64,000 bases of DNA from SIG710 sp045604985 (GCA_045604985.1 JAZUPD010000018.1:1-64000), one strand, 5' to 3'. Positions 25,327 through 34,641 are shown, counted from the first letter of the stretch. A program made the numbers and translations. Notes: generated by a model from the sequence alone, not told the origin.

Positions 25327-26496
25327 TCAGATTTCGGGAATAACGATCTCGATCTCTTTGCCCGCATCGCTGGATTTTGCGATTCCGTCGATGATGGCTT
25401 GATTATAAAGGATTTGCCATGAGGGAATGGGAGAGGGGGAGCCTTCCTTGATTGCGTCAAGGAAGGAGCGGATCTTAAGATGCCATAGCCCTTCCGGAGT
25501 TTCCAAAATCGGGATCTGAGTTTCAACCTGAGAGCCGGAGACCTCGTGATAAACCGTCATGGGACCGCCCACAGTGCCGTTCCAGCAATCGGTGGATGGG
25601 ATTCGTAATCCTCCCTTTGTACCAAGGATAATAGTATCACCGGGGGTGTCGATATTCATTGCCCAAGCAATGCGAAAATCGAGGATGATCCCGCCATCAA
25701 GACGAATAAATGCTGCGGCAAAATCGTCTACTCCGAATTTTTCCGCAATCCACGGTGCTCCTTCGTTTGCATATCTAACGTAATTTGGGTCTGTTCCGAA
25801 AAATGCGGATTTATATCCCGTAACCGTAAGAGGCTTTGGGTAGCCGATGGCGTTGAGGACCATGTCAAGGGAATAGCAACCGATATCGCCAAGTGCGCCG
25901 ATACCTGCAGTTTCGTCTTCGATAAACGTAGTTTTTTCCGCACCCGCCGGAATTCCGCGACGGCGACCTCCACCCGTCTGTATATAGTAGATCTTGCCAA
26001 GCTCTCCGCTCTCAACGATCTTCTTTATCATCTTCATATTGTTGTCAAAACGAGGCTGAAAGCCGACAGAGAGGATCATTCCCGTCTCCTTTTCAACTTT
26101 TATTACTTCAATGGCTTCCTCTGTCGTAACAGTAAAGGGCTTTTCAAGAAGCACATGGATTCCTGCCTGCATTGCCTCGATGGCGCAGTTTGTATGCTGA
26201 CGGTTATATGTACAAATGCTGACAGCATCAAGCTTTAAGCTTTTGTCTGCAAGCATTTCGCTGTGATCCTTATATTCGGTTTTTGCACCCTTGATGCCAA
26301 ATTCCTCGAAAAAAGCCGTTGCTTTTCCCTTAACAATGTCACATCCCGCAACGACCTCTACATCGGGCTGATTTATATATGCTTTCATATGCGAATGAGC
26401 AATTCCGCCCGTTCCGATGATGCCGACACGAAGTTTTTTCGTTGCATCTACGGGCTTTTTCTCCTGATTTGTCATAAATGCGTTCATATCTGCCAT
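25327..26496 (-). CDS. Gfo/Idh/MocA family oxidoreductase
   Basis: 389 residues. The N-terminal Rossmann fold has KLRVGIIGTGGIAHSHM near residue 20. The conserved sugar-dehydrogenase segment HVLLEKPFTVTTEEA is near 117, where the Lys of EKP is the usual catalytic/nucleotide contact. The C-terminal beta-sheet domain carries DIGCYSLDMVLNAIGYPKPL near 204. Substrate is not deducible; sugars or inositol are typical. ATG 26496 follows gaaaggaac; the upstream ATG at 26535 has no site. Its own promoter and terminator make it a single-gene unit. Confidence 0.92.
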   Translation of the reverse strand: MADMNAFMTNQEKKPVDATKKLRVGIIGTGGIAHSHMKAYINQPDVEVVAGCDIVKGKATAFFEEFGIKGAKTEYKDHSEMLADKSLKLDAVSICTYNRQHTNCAIEAMQAGIHVLLEKPFTVTTEEAIEVIKVEKETGMILSVGFQPRFDNNMKMIKKIVESGELGKIYYIQTGGGRRRGIPAGAEKTTFIEDETAGIGALGDIGCYSLDMVLNAIGYPKPLTVTGYKSAFFGTDPNYVRYANEGAPWIAEKFGVDDFAAAFIRLDGGIILDFRIAWAMNIDTPGDTIILGTKGGLRIPSTDCWNGTVGGPMTVYHEVSGSQVETQIPILETPEGLWHLKIRSFLDAIKEGSPSPIPSWQILYNQAIIDGIAKSSDAGKEIEIVIPEI

Positions 26497-26555
26497 AACG
26501 AGTTCCTTTCTGCGGCTTTTCGTACCGCACGGCAAACGCCGTTTTTCTTAGGTTA

Positions 26556-26584
26556 ATTATAAAATATTTGGCACAAAAAGTCAA
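26556..26584 (-). promoter_or_regulatory. Minus-strand promoter for the Gfo/Idh/MocA gene
   Basis: Minus strand: TTGACT (26584-26579), 17-bp spacer, TATAAT (26561-26556). Confidence 0.85.
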
Positions 26585-26633
26585 TGGATTTTGCCAAAAA
26601 TATGAAAAAGCAATTAACTTATAATAAATATTC

Positions 26634-26662
26634 TTGAAATTGCCGGAAAAATATGTTAAAAT
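26634..26662 (+). promoter_or_regulatory. Promoter for the CotH-type lipoprotein
   Basis: TTGAAA at 26634-26639, 17-bp spacer, TAAAAT at 26657-26662. Confidence 0.7.
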
Positions 26663-26702
26663 ACCTGAAAAGGTTCAGCATAATAAAAAATGGAGATAAC
26701 AT

Positions 26703-29204
26703 ATGAAAAGATTTTTTGCACTTGTTTTTGCTGTGCTGTTTGTTTTTTGTTCCTGCGTAGAAGGGGGAGATATAAGCGAGGCGGAAAGTGATTTGTTGAC
26801 CGCTGTCCCCGCAGAGGAAACAACTTCGACGCAGTCTGAAACGGAAACTGAAACGGAAACTGAAAAAAAGACTGAGACCGAAGCGGAAACGACTAAAAAA
26901 AGTGATCCTGTTGAAATAATTGTTCAAAAGGAGATTTTTGTTACCATAAATGAGGTATGCTCCTCAAACAAAGGCTGTTTTTTTACTAATGAAGGCGACA
27001 CCCCCGATTGGATAGAGCTTTATAATTCCTCGGACAGAGCGGTGAACCTTGCGGGTTATGCGATTTCTAACGATATTGATAACCCGAGAAAGTATGTTTT
27101 TTCAAACTATTTAATTGAAGCCGATTCGTATGTCCTTTTGATGGCTGCAGGAAATGTCGGATATAAAAACGGCGTTATCTCTCTGCCATTTAAACTCTCG
27201 TCGGAGGGGGAAGAGCTTGTTCTCACTTCCCCTGATGGGCTTAGGGACGAGCTGACAGTTCCAATGCTTGAGAGCGATGAAGCATACGGCAGGATGAACG
27301 ACGGCGGTAACACGGTAAATTATCTTACCCCCACCCCGCTTTCCACAAACAATGCTGCAACGACTATCATCAAAGTCCCCGCACCTTCATTTTCTCATGT
27401 CAGCGGCTTTTATAGCAAACCCATTCAGCTGAAAATCAATATTCCCGAGGAATATACTGTTTATTATACCATCGACGGCTCAACGCCATCGTTTCTTTCA
27501 ACTCCTTATAACGAGCCTCTCTATCTCGATGATGCCACCGAAAATCCGAATGTATTTTCTGCCATCGGGGGCAATACCGTAGACGATTTTGTAACTCGGA
27601 ATAATCAGAACAAGGCAAACGTTATCAGAGCCATCGCCTATGATAGGGAAGGAAATGCAAGCAGGATTGTGGGCGGAACGTTTTTCATATCGGGAACGCT
27701 TCTGGAAGATCCTTATTTTAATATTCCAATTCTTTCCGTATATACCGATGAGGATAATCTTTTTGATTACGAAAAGGGGATATACATTCTCGGCAAGACC
27801 TATGATGACTATATGAACGGTCCGGATTATGACCCCGAGAAGGCCGCATGGACACGCCCCGCAAACTATTTCCTTGAAGGGATCGAAAGCGAAAGACCTG
27901 CTTCAATAGAATATTTTGACGCACAGCATAATTTCTGCTTCTATCAGGATGTTGGTATAAGAATGGATGAAGCTCCCTCAGGGGCAAGCAGACAAAAGAG
28001 CTTCAGTTTCTACGCAAGAAGCGAATATGGAAAAAGCAGCTTTGATTATCCCATGTTTGAGGGCGTTGAATTTTACGATACCTTCTTTATGAGAAGCGGC
28101 GCAAATGATTTTGCAAACACCAAAATACGCAATGTTCTCAATCAGACCCTTATTGCCCACAGAGATGTTTCTACCTCAAGGTGGCAGCCCTGCGCTATGT
28201 TTCTCAATGGCGAATATTGGGGATTTTACATGATGATGGAGACATACGATTCGGATTATTTTGCTGAGCATTATAAGGTGAATAAGGACGATGTCGTTGC
28301 TATTGATGCTTGTGATGCGGACGTCATTGAGGAAGAGGATTACAGCTATTACACAGAACTAAAAGATTTCTGTAAAGACAACGACTTGACTATTCCCGAA
28401 AATTATGAAAAGCTATGCTCCATGATAGATATGCAGAGCTATATAGACTATGTTTGCTTTAATGTTATAGTAAACAATTCGGATTGGAACGAAAGCAACA
28501 TCGAGCTTTGGCGCACAACAACAGTCGATCCCTCAAATCCCTATGCTGATGGCAGATGGCGATGGATAATTAGCGATACCGATCGGACTATGATTCTTCA
28601 TGATGAAGGCTCAAGCGAGGGCTATGATGTAAATATATATAAAGGCAAACTGATAGAAAATGGGATCATCTTCCCATATGTCTATAAAAATGAGGATTTT
28701 AAAAATCATTTTGCCACAACCTTTATGGACGTTCTGATGAATGATTACAATAGGGCAAGGATTGAAGGATATCTTGACTATTTTGCTGATAATTATAGCA
28801 AACAGATGGGTATGAACCGCATAAGATATAATACCACCTCCGATTATGCAGGGGAACTTGATGTTATAAGAACCTTCTGGGATCATAGAGCAGAAGCTCT
28901 TTTAAAATACACCTGCGAGCTTTTTGGAATAGAAAACAAGCTCATCGAATTTACTGTAATTGCGGAAAAGGGAGAGGGCTGCGAAATATTGCTTTATGAT
29001 TATTCGCTTCCTCTTGATGGTGGAAGATATGCTTCGGAATATCTTCCCACAAAGATAAAGCTTACTGCGAGTACCGAGGAGGGATACCGATTGATAGAAT
29101 GGAAAACCTCAGACGGAAGGACTATTGGCAATGAAAAAACCGTTACCGTTGATCTAAACGAGATAACGAGTGTTATTGCGGTGTGTGAAAAGACCTCGCA
29201 ATAA
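26703..29204 (+). CDS. CotH-kinase-type surface lipoprotein with lamin-tail and chitobiase-like domains
   Basis: 833 residues. The signal peptide ends at FCSC, so Cys18 (or 16) is the likely lipid anchor. A Thr/Glu-rich spacer (about 40-72) follows, then a lamin-tail domain (78-185: INEVCSSNKG, WIELYNSSDRAVNLAGY). A chitobiase/FN3-associated piece follows (about 235-300: YYTIDGSTPSF). The CotH domain runs about 430-690 with FLNGEYWGFYMMMETYD near 500 and ISDTDRTM near 623. A C-terminal InlB-repeat-like piece (LTASTEEGYRLIEWKT) ends it. CotH of Bacillus is a spore-coat protein kinase; many non-spore relatives are cell-surface proteins of fibre-degrading Clostridia. ggagataac precedes the start. 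Single-gene unit. Confidence 0.88.
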   Translation: MKRFFALVFAVLFVFCSCVEGGDISEAESDLLTAVPAEETTSTQSETETETETEKKTETEAETTKKSDPVEIIVQKEIFVTINEVCSSNKGCFFTNEGDTPDWIELYNSSDRAVNLAGYAISNDIDNPRKYVFSNYLIEADSYVLLMAAGNVGYKNGVISLPFKLSSEGEELVLTSPDGLRDELTVPMLESDEAYGRMNDGGNTVNYLTPTPLSTNNAATTIIKVPAPSFSHVSGFYSKPIQLKINIPEEYTVYYTIDGSTPSFLSTPYNEPLYLDDATENPNVFSAIGGNTVDDFVTRNNQNKANVIRAIAYDREGNASRIVGGTFFISGTLLEDPYFNIPILSVYTDEDNLFDYEKGIYILGKTYDDYMNGPDYDPEKAAWTRPANYFLEGIESERPASIEYFDAQHNFCFYQDVGIRMDEAPSGASRQKSFSFYARSEYGKSSFDYPMFEGVEFYDTFFMRSGANDFANTKIRNVLNQTLIAHRDVSTSRWQPCAMFLNGEYWGFYMMMETYDSDYFAEHYKVNKDDVVAIDACDADVIEEEDYSYYTELKDFCKDNDLTIPENYEKLCSMIDMQSYIDYVCFNVIVNNSDWNESNIELWRTTTVDPSNPYADGRWRWIISDTDRTMILHDEGSSEGYDVNIYKGKLIENGIIFPYVYKNEDFKNHFATTFMDVLMNDYNRARIEGYLDYFADNYSKQMGMNRIRYNTTSDYAGELDVIRTFWDHRAEALLKYTCELFGIENKLIEFTVIAEKGEGCEILLYDYSLPLDGGRYASEYLPTKIKLTASTEEGYRLIEWKTSDGRTIGNEKTVTVDLNEITSVIAVCEKTSQ

Positions 29205-29218
29205 ATAGCACCATTGAT

Positions 29219-29251
29219 AAGACATCCCTGCCCACCGGCAAGGGGTGTCTT
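29219..29251 (+). terminator. Hairpin after the CotH-type gene
   Basis: aagacatccc (29219-29228) pairs with ggggtgtctt (29242-29251) with one G-U, and tgcc/ggca extends it inside. No U-tract follows, so termination is uncertain. Confidence 0.5.
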
Positions 29252-29337
29252 GATTCATCTTGCTGAATGAAAAATTGCTTTGTCTTAAAAATATTTTGCT
29301 CCAAATTTTCCACTATATAAGAATTTAAAAAAACACC

Positions 29338-29366
29338 TTGATTTATTGAGTTTATTATGCTATAAT
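29338..29366 (+). promoter_or_regulatory. Promoter for the yqeG operon
   Basis: TTGATT at 29338-29343, 17-bp spacer, TATAAT at 29361-29366. Confidence 0.8.
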
Positions 29367-29416
29367 AAATAAGTATGTGCAAAATTTAAATCAACTTCAA
29401 GTAAAGGATATTTATA

Positions 29417-29935
29417 ATGGTTTCCTTATTTTTACCCGACTATATGTTTGAAAAATTCAGTGATATAACCCCCGAATTTCTACATTCCATAGGGGTGAAA
29501 ACGGTGCTTGTTGATATCGACAACACTCTTGCTCCCTATGAAGCTCCTGACCCAAATCAAAGAGTCATAAAATGGTTCGAAGATCTGCGAAATGCGGGGA
29601 TCGGTGCGGCTCTTATGTCAAATAACGACGCTGCAAGAGTGCACCGATTTAATCAGAGTCTCCGTCTCCCTGCATATTTTGATTGCAAAAAGCCGTCAAC
29701 CAAAAGCTATATTGACGTGCTTAGCCGTCTTAAATGCGATATTGCGGATACTTGCGTTATCGGTGACCAGATATTTACCGACGTACTCGTTGGCAAGCGT
29801 CTTGGCCTTCGTGCCATACTCGTGCCTCCCATAAACGATAAAAAAACCTTCTTTTTCAGACTCAAGCGTTTCCTTGAAAAGCCCTTTATAGCTTATTTTA
29901 AGCGCTTGCAGGTCAGAAAACAGTTCTTGCAATAA
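29417..29935 (+). CDS. yqeG: YqeG-family HAD IIIA phosphatase
   Basis: 172 residues, normal for the family. HAD motif I is VLVDIDNTLAPYE near residue 31, with the two catalytic Asp in DIDNT. Motif II is MSNN near 67, the Lys is in CKKPSTKSY near 90, and motif III is VIGDQIFTDVLVGKRLG near 115. The C-terminus is basic, as is typical. YqeG is mitochondrial PTPMT-like in some contexts but its bacterial substrate is not settled. gtaaaggata precedes the ATG. First of three co-directed genes. Confidence 0.93.
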   Translation: MVSLFLPDYMFEKFSDITPEFLHSIGVKTVLVDIDNTLAPYEAPDPNQRVIKWFEDLRNAGIGAALMSNNDAARVHRFNQSLRLPAYFDCKKPSTKSYIDVLSRLKCDIADTCVIGDQIFTDVLVGKRLGLRAILVPPINDKKTFFFRLKRFLEKPFIAYFKRLQVRKQFLQ

Positions 29936-29956
29936 CAGAAATAACAGGAGAAGGAA

Positions 29957-30811
29957 ATGTTAAAAGCAAAATTCGGACCTGCGGGAAATTGCGACCTCTT
30001 TTATGCAGAGGGACATAAATCCACGATGGAAGCATTCGGCTGGCTCGAGGATATGGGTCTTGATGCTTATGAATATCAGGCAGGAAACGGGCTGCGTACA
30101 AGCGAGGCAACTCTTTCGGCGATAGGCAAAAAGGCAAAGGAGCATGGTATTCTTATGTCGCTTCACGCTCCTTACTTTATCTCCCTTTCGGGAATTGATG
30201 AGGAGAAAAGGCTCAAAAGTCTGACATATATAAAGGACAGCGTCAGAGCCGCAGAGCTTCTCTTGGCAGACACAATAGTTATCCATAGCGGAAGTGCGGC
30301 AAAGATAAGCCGCAAGGAGGCAATGAGCTTGGCAAAAGATACACTTGAGCGGGTTGCTGAAGATAATAAAGATACAAAAGTAAAGCTCGGGCTTGAAACC
30401 ATGGGAAAAATAAATCAGCTTGGAACGCTTCATGAGGTCATAGAGCTTTGCAAGACCGCCCCTTGCTTTGTACCTGTTGTTGATTTTGGTCATCTCAACG
30501 CAAGAGAAGTTGGCGGACTTTTCCCAAATTCGGATGCATATAAGCGCGTTTTCGACAGCATAGGCGAGGCACTTGGAGATGAGACCGCAAAAAAGCTCCA
30601 TTGTCATTTTTCAAAAATAGAATATACCTCCGCAGGAGAGAAAAAGCATCTCACTTTTGAGGATTCAGTTTTTGGCCCGTTTTTCGAGCCTCTTGCGGAG
30701 ACCATCTTAAAATACGACCTTGCCCCAAGGATAATATGTGAATCTGCGGGTACACAGGCAGAGGATGCGCTTTATATGAAGCGTACTTGCTTTGAATATA
30801 GAGAGAAATGA
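29957..30811 (+). CDS. Endonuclease IV / xylose-isomerase-like TIM barrel protein
   Basis: 284 residues. Pattern of metal-binding residues matches the AP endonuclease 2 superfamily: SLHAPYFISL near 73, IVIHSGSA near 112, LGLETMGKINQLGTL near 143, VDFGHLNAR near 177, HCHFSKIEYT near 215 and ICESAG near 259. Deoxyribonuclease IV cleaves abasic DNA, and several conserved positions here look Nfo-like, for example GKxNQLGT. A sugar isomerase role cannot be excluded. aggagaagga precedes the ATG, 21 bp after yqeG; the peptidase gene follows after 10 bp. Confidence 0.85.
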   Translation: MLKAKFGPAGNCDLFYAEGHKSTMEAFGWLEDMGLDAYEYQAGNGLRTSEATLSAIGKKAKEHGILMSLHAPYFISLSGIDEEKRLKSLTYIKDSVRAAELLLADTIVIHSGSAAKISRKEAMSLAKDTLERVAEDNKDTKVKLGLETMGKINQLGTLHEVIELCKTAPCFVPVVDFGHLNAREVGGLFPNSDAYKRVFDSIGEALGDETAKKLHCHFSKIEYTSAGEKKHLTFEDSVFGPFFEPLAETILKYDLAPRIICESAGTQAEDALYMKRTCFEYREK

Positions 30812-30821
30812 GGAGAATGTC

Positions 30822-31892
30822 ATGACGAAAAAAGAAAGGCTTATTGCGGCAATGGATCCTTCCGTTGACGGTGTTTTTGTAACAAGCGAGATAAATCAAT
30901 ATTACCTTACAGGCTTCAGCTTTACAGACGGTTATGTTCTTATAACGCGAAAAAAATCATATGTTATAACGGATTTTCGCTATTTTGAGGCTGCACAGGC
31001 GGAGATAGGTGACGAATTTGAGATCCTTATGCCATCGGATATGGGGGGTGAAATCGCCTCACTGATTTCCGAAAATGGAGTGAAGAGACTTTATTTTGAG
31101 AATAATACGCTTTCTTTTGCTTCCTACGTGCGTTTTGACAAGCTTTTTGAGGGGGTGGAGCTTGTTTCAGGCGGATCTGAGATAATTGAGGAGCTTAGAG
31201 AAAGAAAAACACCCGAGGAGCTTGAAATTATGTCAAGGGCGCAGAAGATAACCGACGATGCCTTTGCTCACATAATAAATTTCATAAAGCCCGATATGAC
31301 GGAGCTTGAGGTTGCTCTTGAGCTTGAATTTTTCATGAGGAGACGGGGTGCAAATTCCGTTGCATTTGACACCGTTGCGGTTTCGGGCAAATCATCGTCT
31401 CTCCCTCACGGCGTTCCGAAAAACAGAAAACTTGAGGCGGGATTTTTTACCATGGATTTCGGTGCAAGGCTTGATGGATATTGCTCCGATATGACAAGAA
31501 CTGTGGTTCTGGGCAAAGCAGATTCCGAAATGAAGAAGATTTATAATACAGTACTTCGAGCACAGCTTGCGGGGATTGAAATGATAAAATGCGGTGAAAG
31601 CTGCATGGCGGTTGATAAGGTTGCAAGGGATATAATTGAGGGCGAAGGATATAAGGGCTGCTTCGGTCACGGACTTGGACACGGTGTTGGAATGTTTATC
31701 CATGAAGCACCGAGACTTTCTCCCAAGGTTGCTCCCGAAAAGAAGCTTGAGGTTGGTCATGTTGTCACCTGTGAGCCGGGTATTTATATCGCAGGAATGT
31801 ACGGATGCCGCATCGAGGACATGATCGGGATAACAGAGGACGGCATGATGAATTTCACAAAAAGTCCCAAGGATCTTATCGAGCTGTTCTGA
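30822..31892 (+). CDS. M24 metallopeptidase, Xaa-Pro aminopeptidase/dipeptidase type
   Basis: 356 residues with a creatinase-like N-terminal domain (1-125) and a pita-bread catalytic domain. Metal ligands visible: TMDFGARLDGYCSDMTRTVV near 217, HGLGHGVGMFIHEAP near 281, CEPGIYI near 317 and the final Glu in GCRIEDMIGIT near 332. It removes N-terminal residues before proline or splits X-Pro dipeptides. ATG 30822 follows aggagaa; an earlier ATG at 30792 overlaps the previous gene. Last of the yqeG unit. Confidence 0.93.
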   Translation: MTKKERLIAAMDPSVDGVFVTSEINQYYLTGFSFTDGYVLITRKKSYVITDFRYFEAAQAEIGDEFEILMPSDMGGEIASLISENGVKRLYFENNTLSFASYVRFDKLFEGVELVSGGSEIIEELRERKTPEELEIMSRAQKITDDAFAHIINFIKPDMTELEVALELEFFMRRRGANSVAFDTVAVSGKSSSLPHGVPKNRKLEAGFFTMDFGARLDGYCSDMTRTVVLGKADSEMKKIYNTVLRAQLAGIEMIKCGESCMAVDKVARDIIEGEGYKGCFGHGLGHGVGMFIHEAPRLSPKVAPEKKLEVGHVVTCEPGIYIAGMYGCRIEDMIGITEDGMMNFTKSPKDLIELF

Positions 31893-31905
31893 TGCTAAAA
31901 AATTA

Positions 31906-31936
31906 AAGGTCAAGGCGAAGAGCCTTGACCTTTTTA
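31906..31936. terminator. Bidirectional terminator after the M24 peptidase gene
   Basis: aaaggtcaaggc (31906-31917) and gccttgaccttt (31923-31934) pair perfectly, with T-run ttttt to 31935. The minus strand also carries a T-run. The next minus-strand gene, ddl, ends at 32075; 31937-32074 holds nothing else I can name. Confidence 0.85.
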
Positions 31937-32074
31937 ATATAGAAATTAAAGATGAACAGGAATTTGCCGAGGGGTTACCACGAACTCCGTATGGAAAAGT
32001 TTTGATCGACCTTTTTCAAAAGGCAGTAGTGCGTTTATAGTTAATACTTTTTGTTTCTTAGATTGCAAAAAATG

Positions 32075-33106
32075 TCATTTAAGGGCGATGTTGACTATTT
32101 TATCGCAAAGAGCAACATAATCCATACCTACCGCCACAGCTTCCTGAGGCAGAAGTGATGTGGGAGTCATTCCGGGAAGCGTATTTGCTTCAAGACAAAC
32201 AGCCTCCCCCTCTTCGGTGAGAATATAGTCTATTCTTGCAAGTCCTCGGAGCTTCAGAACGTCAAAGGCACGCCTTGTGTAATCCGCCATTTTTTCGTGT
32301 TCTTCCTTCGTGATGGGAGCTGGGCATATCTCCTCTGTCATACCGCTCTGATATTTGTTTTTGTAATCGTAATATCCGCTCTTGGGTATAATCTCGACCG
32401 CAGGAAGAACCACTCCGTCAATAATTCCCATGGTCATCTCTCTGCCCGCTATCTTTTCCTCAATAAGAATCTTATCTTCGTATTTTTCGGCAAATTTGAT
32501 GGCGGCTGCAAGTTCTTCTTCATTTTCGATGATGGAAACACCAACGCTTGAACCGCAGCTGCAAGGCTTTATAACGCAAGGCAGACCGACCTCTTTCACC
32601 ATTTTGCGGATATCGTTCTTTTTAAGATCGCAAAGGACGCCCCGAGGGGTCGGTATCCCCTCGACTGAGAGTATTTTTTTTGTAAGGTCCTTATCCATTG
32701 CAAGCAGGCTTCCGATATAGCCCGAGCCTGTGTATTTTATTCCGTAATTATCAAGAGTCGCCTGAAGCTGACCGTTTTCGCCTATTCCGCCGTGTAGTCC
32801 CATATATACCACGTCTGCAAGGGCGCAGACCTCGAGAACACCTGGACCTATAAGGGCTTTTCTGCCGCCGTTGCGGGCGATAACGGCATCAAGATCGGGA
32901 ATACTCTCATCAACTTTGTATGTATAATTTCCCTCAGCACTGAAAAGCTCCATCGAGGGCGTTTTTCCATCGGAGAGACCCTCATAAACATCGAGAAGAC
33001 AGACCTTGTGGCCGCTTTTTGTAAGAGCATTTGAAACGAGTGCGGCGGAGGTGAGTGAAACATCACGCTCCGGGCTGATTCCTCCCGCAAGAACAACTAT
33101 ATTCAT
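32075..33106 (-). CDS. ddl: D-alanine-D-alanine ligase
   Basis: 343 residues. It makes D-Ala-D-Ala for peptidoglycan. N-terminal IVVLAGGISPERDVSLTSA holds the first substrate site. LHGGIGENGQLQATLD near 109, the ATP-grasp loop IKPCSCGSSVGVSII near 184, LARIDYILTEEG near 296 and LEANTLPGMTPTSLLP near 312 complete the active site. ATG 33106 lies 8 bases after ggagg; the upstream ATG at 33121 includes that site. 24 bp after prmC. Confidence 0.96.
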   Translation of the reverse strand: MNIVVLAGGISPERDVSLTSAALVSNALTKSGHKVCLLDVYEGLSDGKTPSMELFSAEGNYTYKVDESIPDLDAVIARNGGRKALIGPGVLEVCALADVVYMGLHGGIGENGQLQATLDNYGIKYTGSGYIGSLLAMDKDLTKKILSVEGIPTPRGVLCDLKKNDIRKMVKEVGLPCVIKPCSCGSSVGVSIIENEEELAAAIKFAEKYEDKILIEEKIAGREMTMGIIDGVVLPAVEIIPKSGYYDYKNKYQSGMTEEICPAPITKEEHEKMADYTRRAFDVLKLRGLARIDYILTEEGEAVCLEANTLPGMTPTSLLPQEAVAVGMDYVALCDKIVNIALK

Positions 33107-33130
33107 CGAAAAAACCTCCAAAGATGTTTT

Positions 33131-33967
33131 TTAATCATTATATGCTTTTTTTAAAAGTGCGACCCTGTCGCATGAGGAGAGATCTTTTATTATTTCTGCA
33201 GAAAAGCCGTTTTCCTTGGCAAGAGCAGATATTTCACTGCCCTGATCATAGCCGATCTCGAAAAGAACAAATCCGTTTTTCTTCAGAAGATGACTATGCT
33301 TTTTGAGGATGGTGCGGTAGAAAAGAAGTCCGTCCTCGCCGCCGTCAAGGGCAATTCTCGGCTCTTTTTTTACCTCCTCGGAAAGAGTGTTGATAACTGC
33401 AGTCCGTATATACGGAGGATTAGACAAAATGGCATCATAAATGCCCTTCTCCTCTGCCTGAACATGTAATTCCCGAAGCACATCTGCTTCAAAAAAGGAA
33501 ATTCTGTCTGAAACGCCGTTAAGAGCGGCATTCTTTTTTGCAAGCGACAAAGCCGGACGGCTTATTTCAAAGGCAAAAGCACTGCAATCCTGCCTGTGTG
33601 CAAGAACGGAAATTGCAATACATCCGCTTCCGGTGCAAAAATCTGCAAAAAAAGCGTTTTTGGGAAGTATCTCTATTGCCTTTTCCACCAGAATTTCAGT
33701 GTCACTACGGGGGATAAGACAATTTTCATCGACTATATATTTTTCTCCGAAGAAATACCATTCTCCCAAAATGTACTGAAGGGGATGGTGCTCTATTCGA
33801 AGCTCTATGGCGCGCAAGATATTATCGGAGGAAAAATCTCTTTCACCAATGAAAGGTATTGAGGATTGACTAACCCCGCAAAATTTTTCGAGCAAAAGCG
33901 CAGCCTCCTGCTGATAATTTTCAATGCCCGAATTTTTTAGCCTGTCACAGATTTCAGAATATCGCAT
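33131..33967 (-). CDS. prmC: Peptide chain release factor N5-glutamine methyltransferase
   Basis: 278 residues. It methylates the GGQ glutamine of release factors RF1/RF2. SAM-binding FADFCTGSGCIAISVLA is near residue 106. The signature LSNPPYI is near 182, with the preceding N-terminal helical domain and IPRSDTEILVEKAIE near 86. ggaggaggatt precedes the ATG. A TATAAT -10 box on the minus strand (34002-33997) lies 30 bp upstream without a clear -35. Forms a two-gene unit with ddl. Confidence 0.96.
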   Translation of the reverse strand: MRYSEICDRLKNSGIENYQQEAALLLEKFCGVSQSSIPFIGERDFSSDNILRAIELRIEHHPLQYILGEWYFFGEKYIVDENCLIPRSDTEILVEKAIEILPKNAFFADFCTGSGCIAISVLAHRQDCSAFAFEISRPALSLAKKNAALNGVSDRISFFEADVLRELHVQAEEKGIYDAILSNPPYIRTAVINTLSEEVKKEPRIALDGGEDGLLFYRTILKKHSHLLKKNGFVLFEIGYDQGSEISALAKENGFSAEIIKDLSSCDRVALLKKAYND

Positions 33968-34087
33968 AATCCTCCTCCCAGAAAATCACTCCCTATATTA
34001 TACACGAAAAATTCACAAAAGAAAAGACTTATTGTGAAAATTCATTATTTTTGAAGAAAAATTTATAAATAAAAAAGAATTTTTCTA

Positions 34088-34116
34088 TTGCATTTTAATC
34101 AAAAAGGTGGTATACT
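34088..34116 (+). promoter_or_regulatory. Promoter for the small acidic membrane protein gene
   Basis: TTGCAT at 34088-34093, 17-bp spacer, TATACT at 34111-34116. Confidence 0.75.
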
Positions 34117-34151
34117 ATAATCGAAAACAAAAATAACAAGGAGGTTTTATT

Positions 34152-34400
34152 ATGTTTTTTATTGAAAAAAAGCCCGAAAAGCCCAATATAGGTAAAATTG
34201 TTGCTATTTCCGTTGGAGTCACATTTGCAGTTGCAGCAGCGGCTTACGGAGTTTATATGTTTTGCCGTAAATATTGCAGTCTCTACAAGAGTGACGATAG
34301 TTTCCTCGATGACGATTTCGATTGCGATTTTTGCGATGAAGAGGACTGCTCTGATTGCGAATGCGTAAAGGACGATGAAGAGGATTCTCTTGATTTTTAA
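34152..34400 (+). CDS. Small membrane protein with Asp/Cys-rich tail
   Basis: 82 residues. A Lys/Pro-rich start is followed by one hydrophobic helix (about 15-37, IVAISVGVTFAVAAAAYGVYM). A short basic CRKYC follows, and then a tail of about 35 residues dominated by Asp, Glu and six Cys. aaggaggttttatt precedes the ATG and a promoter and terminator bracket the gene, so it is real although short. The acidic tail might bind metal. I do not recognise a family beyond a general likeness to small clostridial membrane proteins. Confidence 0.75.
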   Translation: MFFIEKKPEKPNIGKIVAISVGVTFAVAAAAYGVYMFCRKYCSLYKSDDSFLDDDFDCDFCDEEDCSDCECVKDDEEDSLDF

Positions 34401-34442
34401 ATTTTGAAAGCCTATAAAAGATTGAAAACGTCTTAAATACCA

Positions 34443-34478
34443 AAATCCGTCGAATTTTTCGACGGATTTCTTTTTTTC
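34443..34478 (+). terminator. Terminator after the small acidic protein gene
   Basis: aaatccgtcga (34443-34453) and tcgacggattt (34459-34469) pair perfectly, followed by ctttttttc. Confidence 0.9.
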
Positions 34479-34588
34479 GATAAGGCTGGGCATCATCATA
34501 AGTCCGTTGAAAGTGTGGGAGATATTCCCCGGCCTTTAAGCCGTAATGAGACAGTTTTTTCAATTTGCAACAGCTTTCGCCGTTTTTC

Positions 34589-34617
34589 TTGAAAAATTCA
34601 TGTTTTCGTGTTATAAT
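34589..34617 (+). promoter_or_regulatory. Promoter for the LtaS-like sulfatase gene
   Basis: TTGAAA at 34589-34594, 17-bp spacer, TATAAT at 34612-34617. Confidence 0.85.
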
Positions 34618-34641
34618 AATACCGAAAGAGAGTGATAATTA

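Noticed and set aside
31937..32074. Small cctttt/aaaagg hairpin between the M24 peptidase gene and ddl
   Set aside because: Short stem without a T-run; the perfect terminator at 31906-31936 explains both gene ends.
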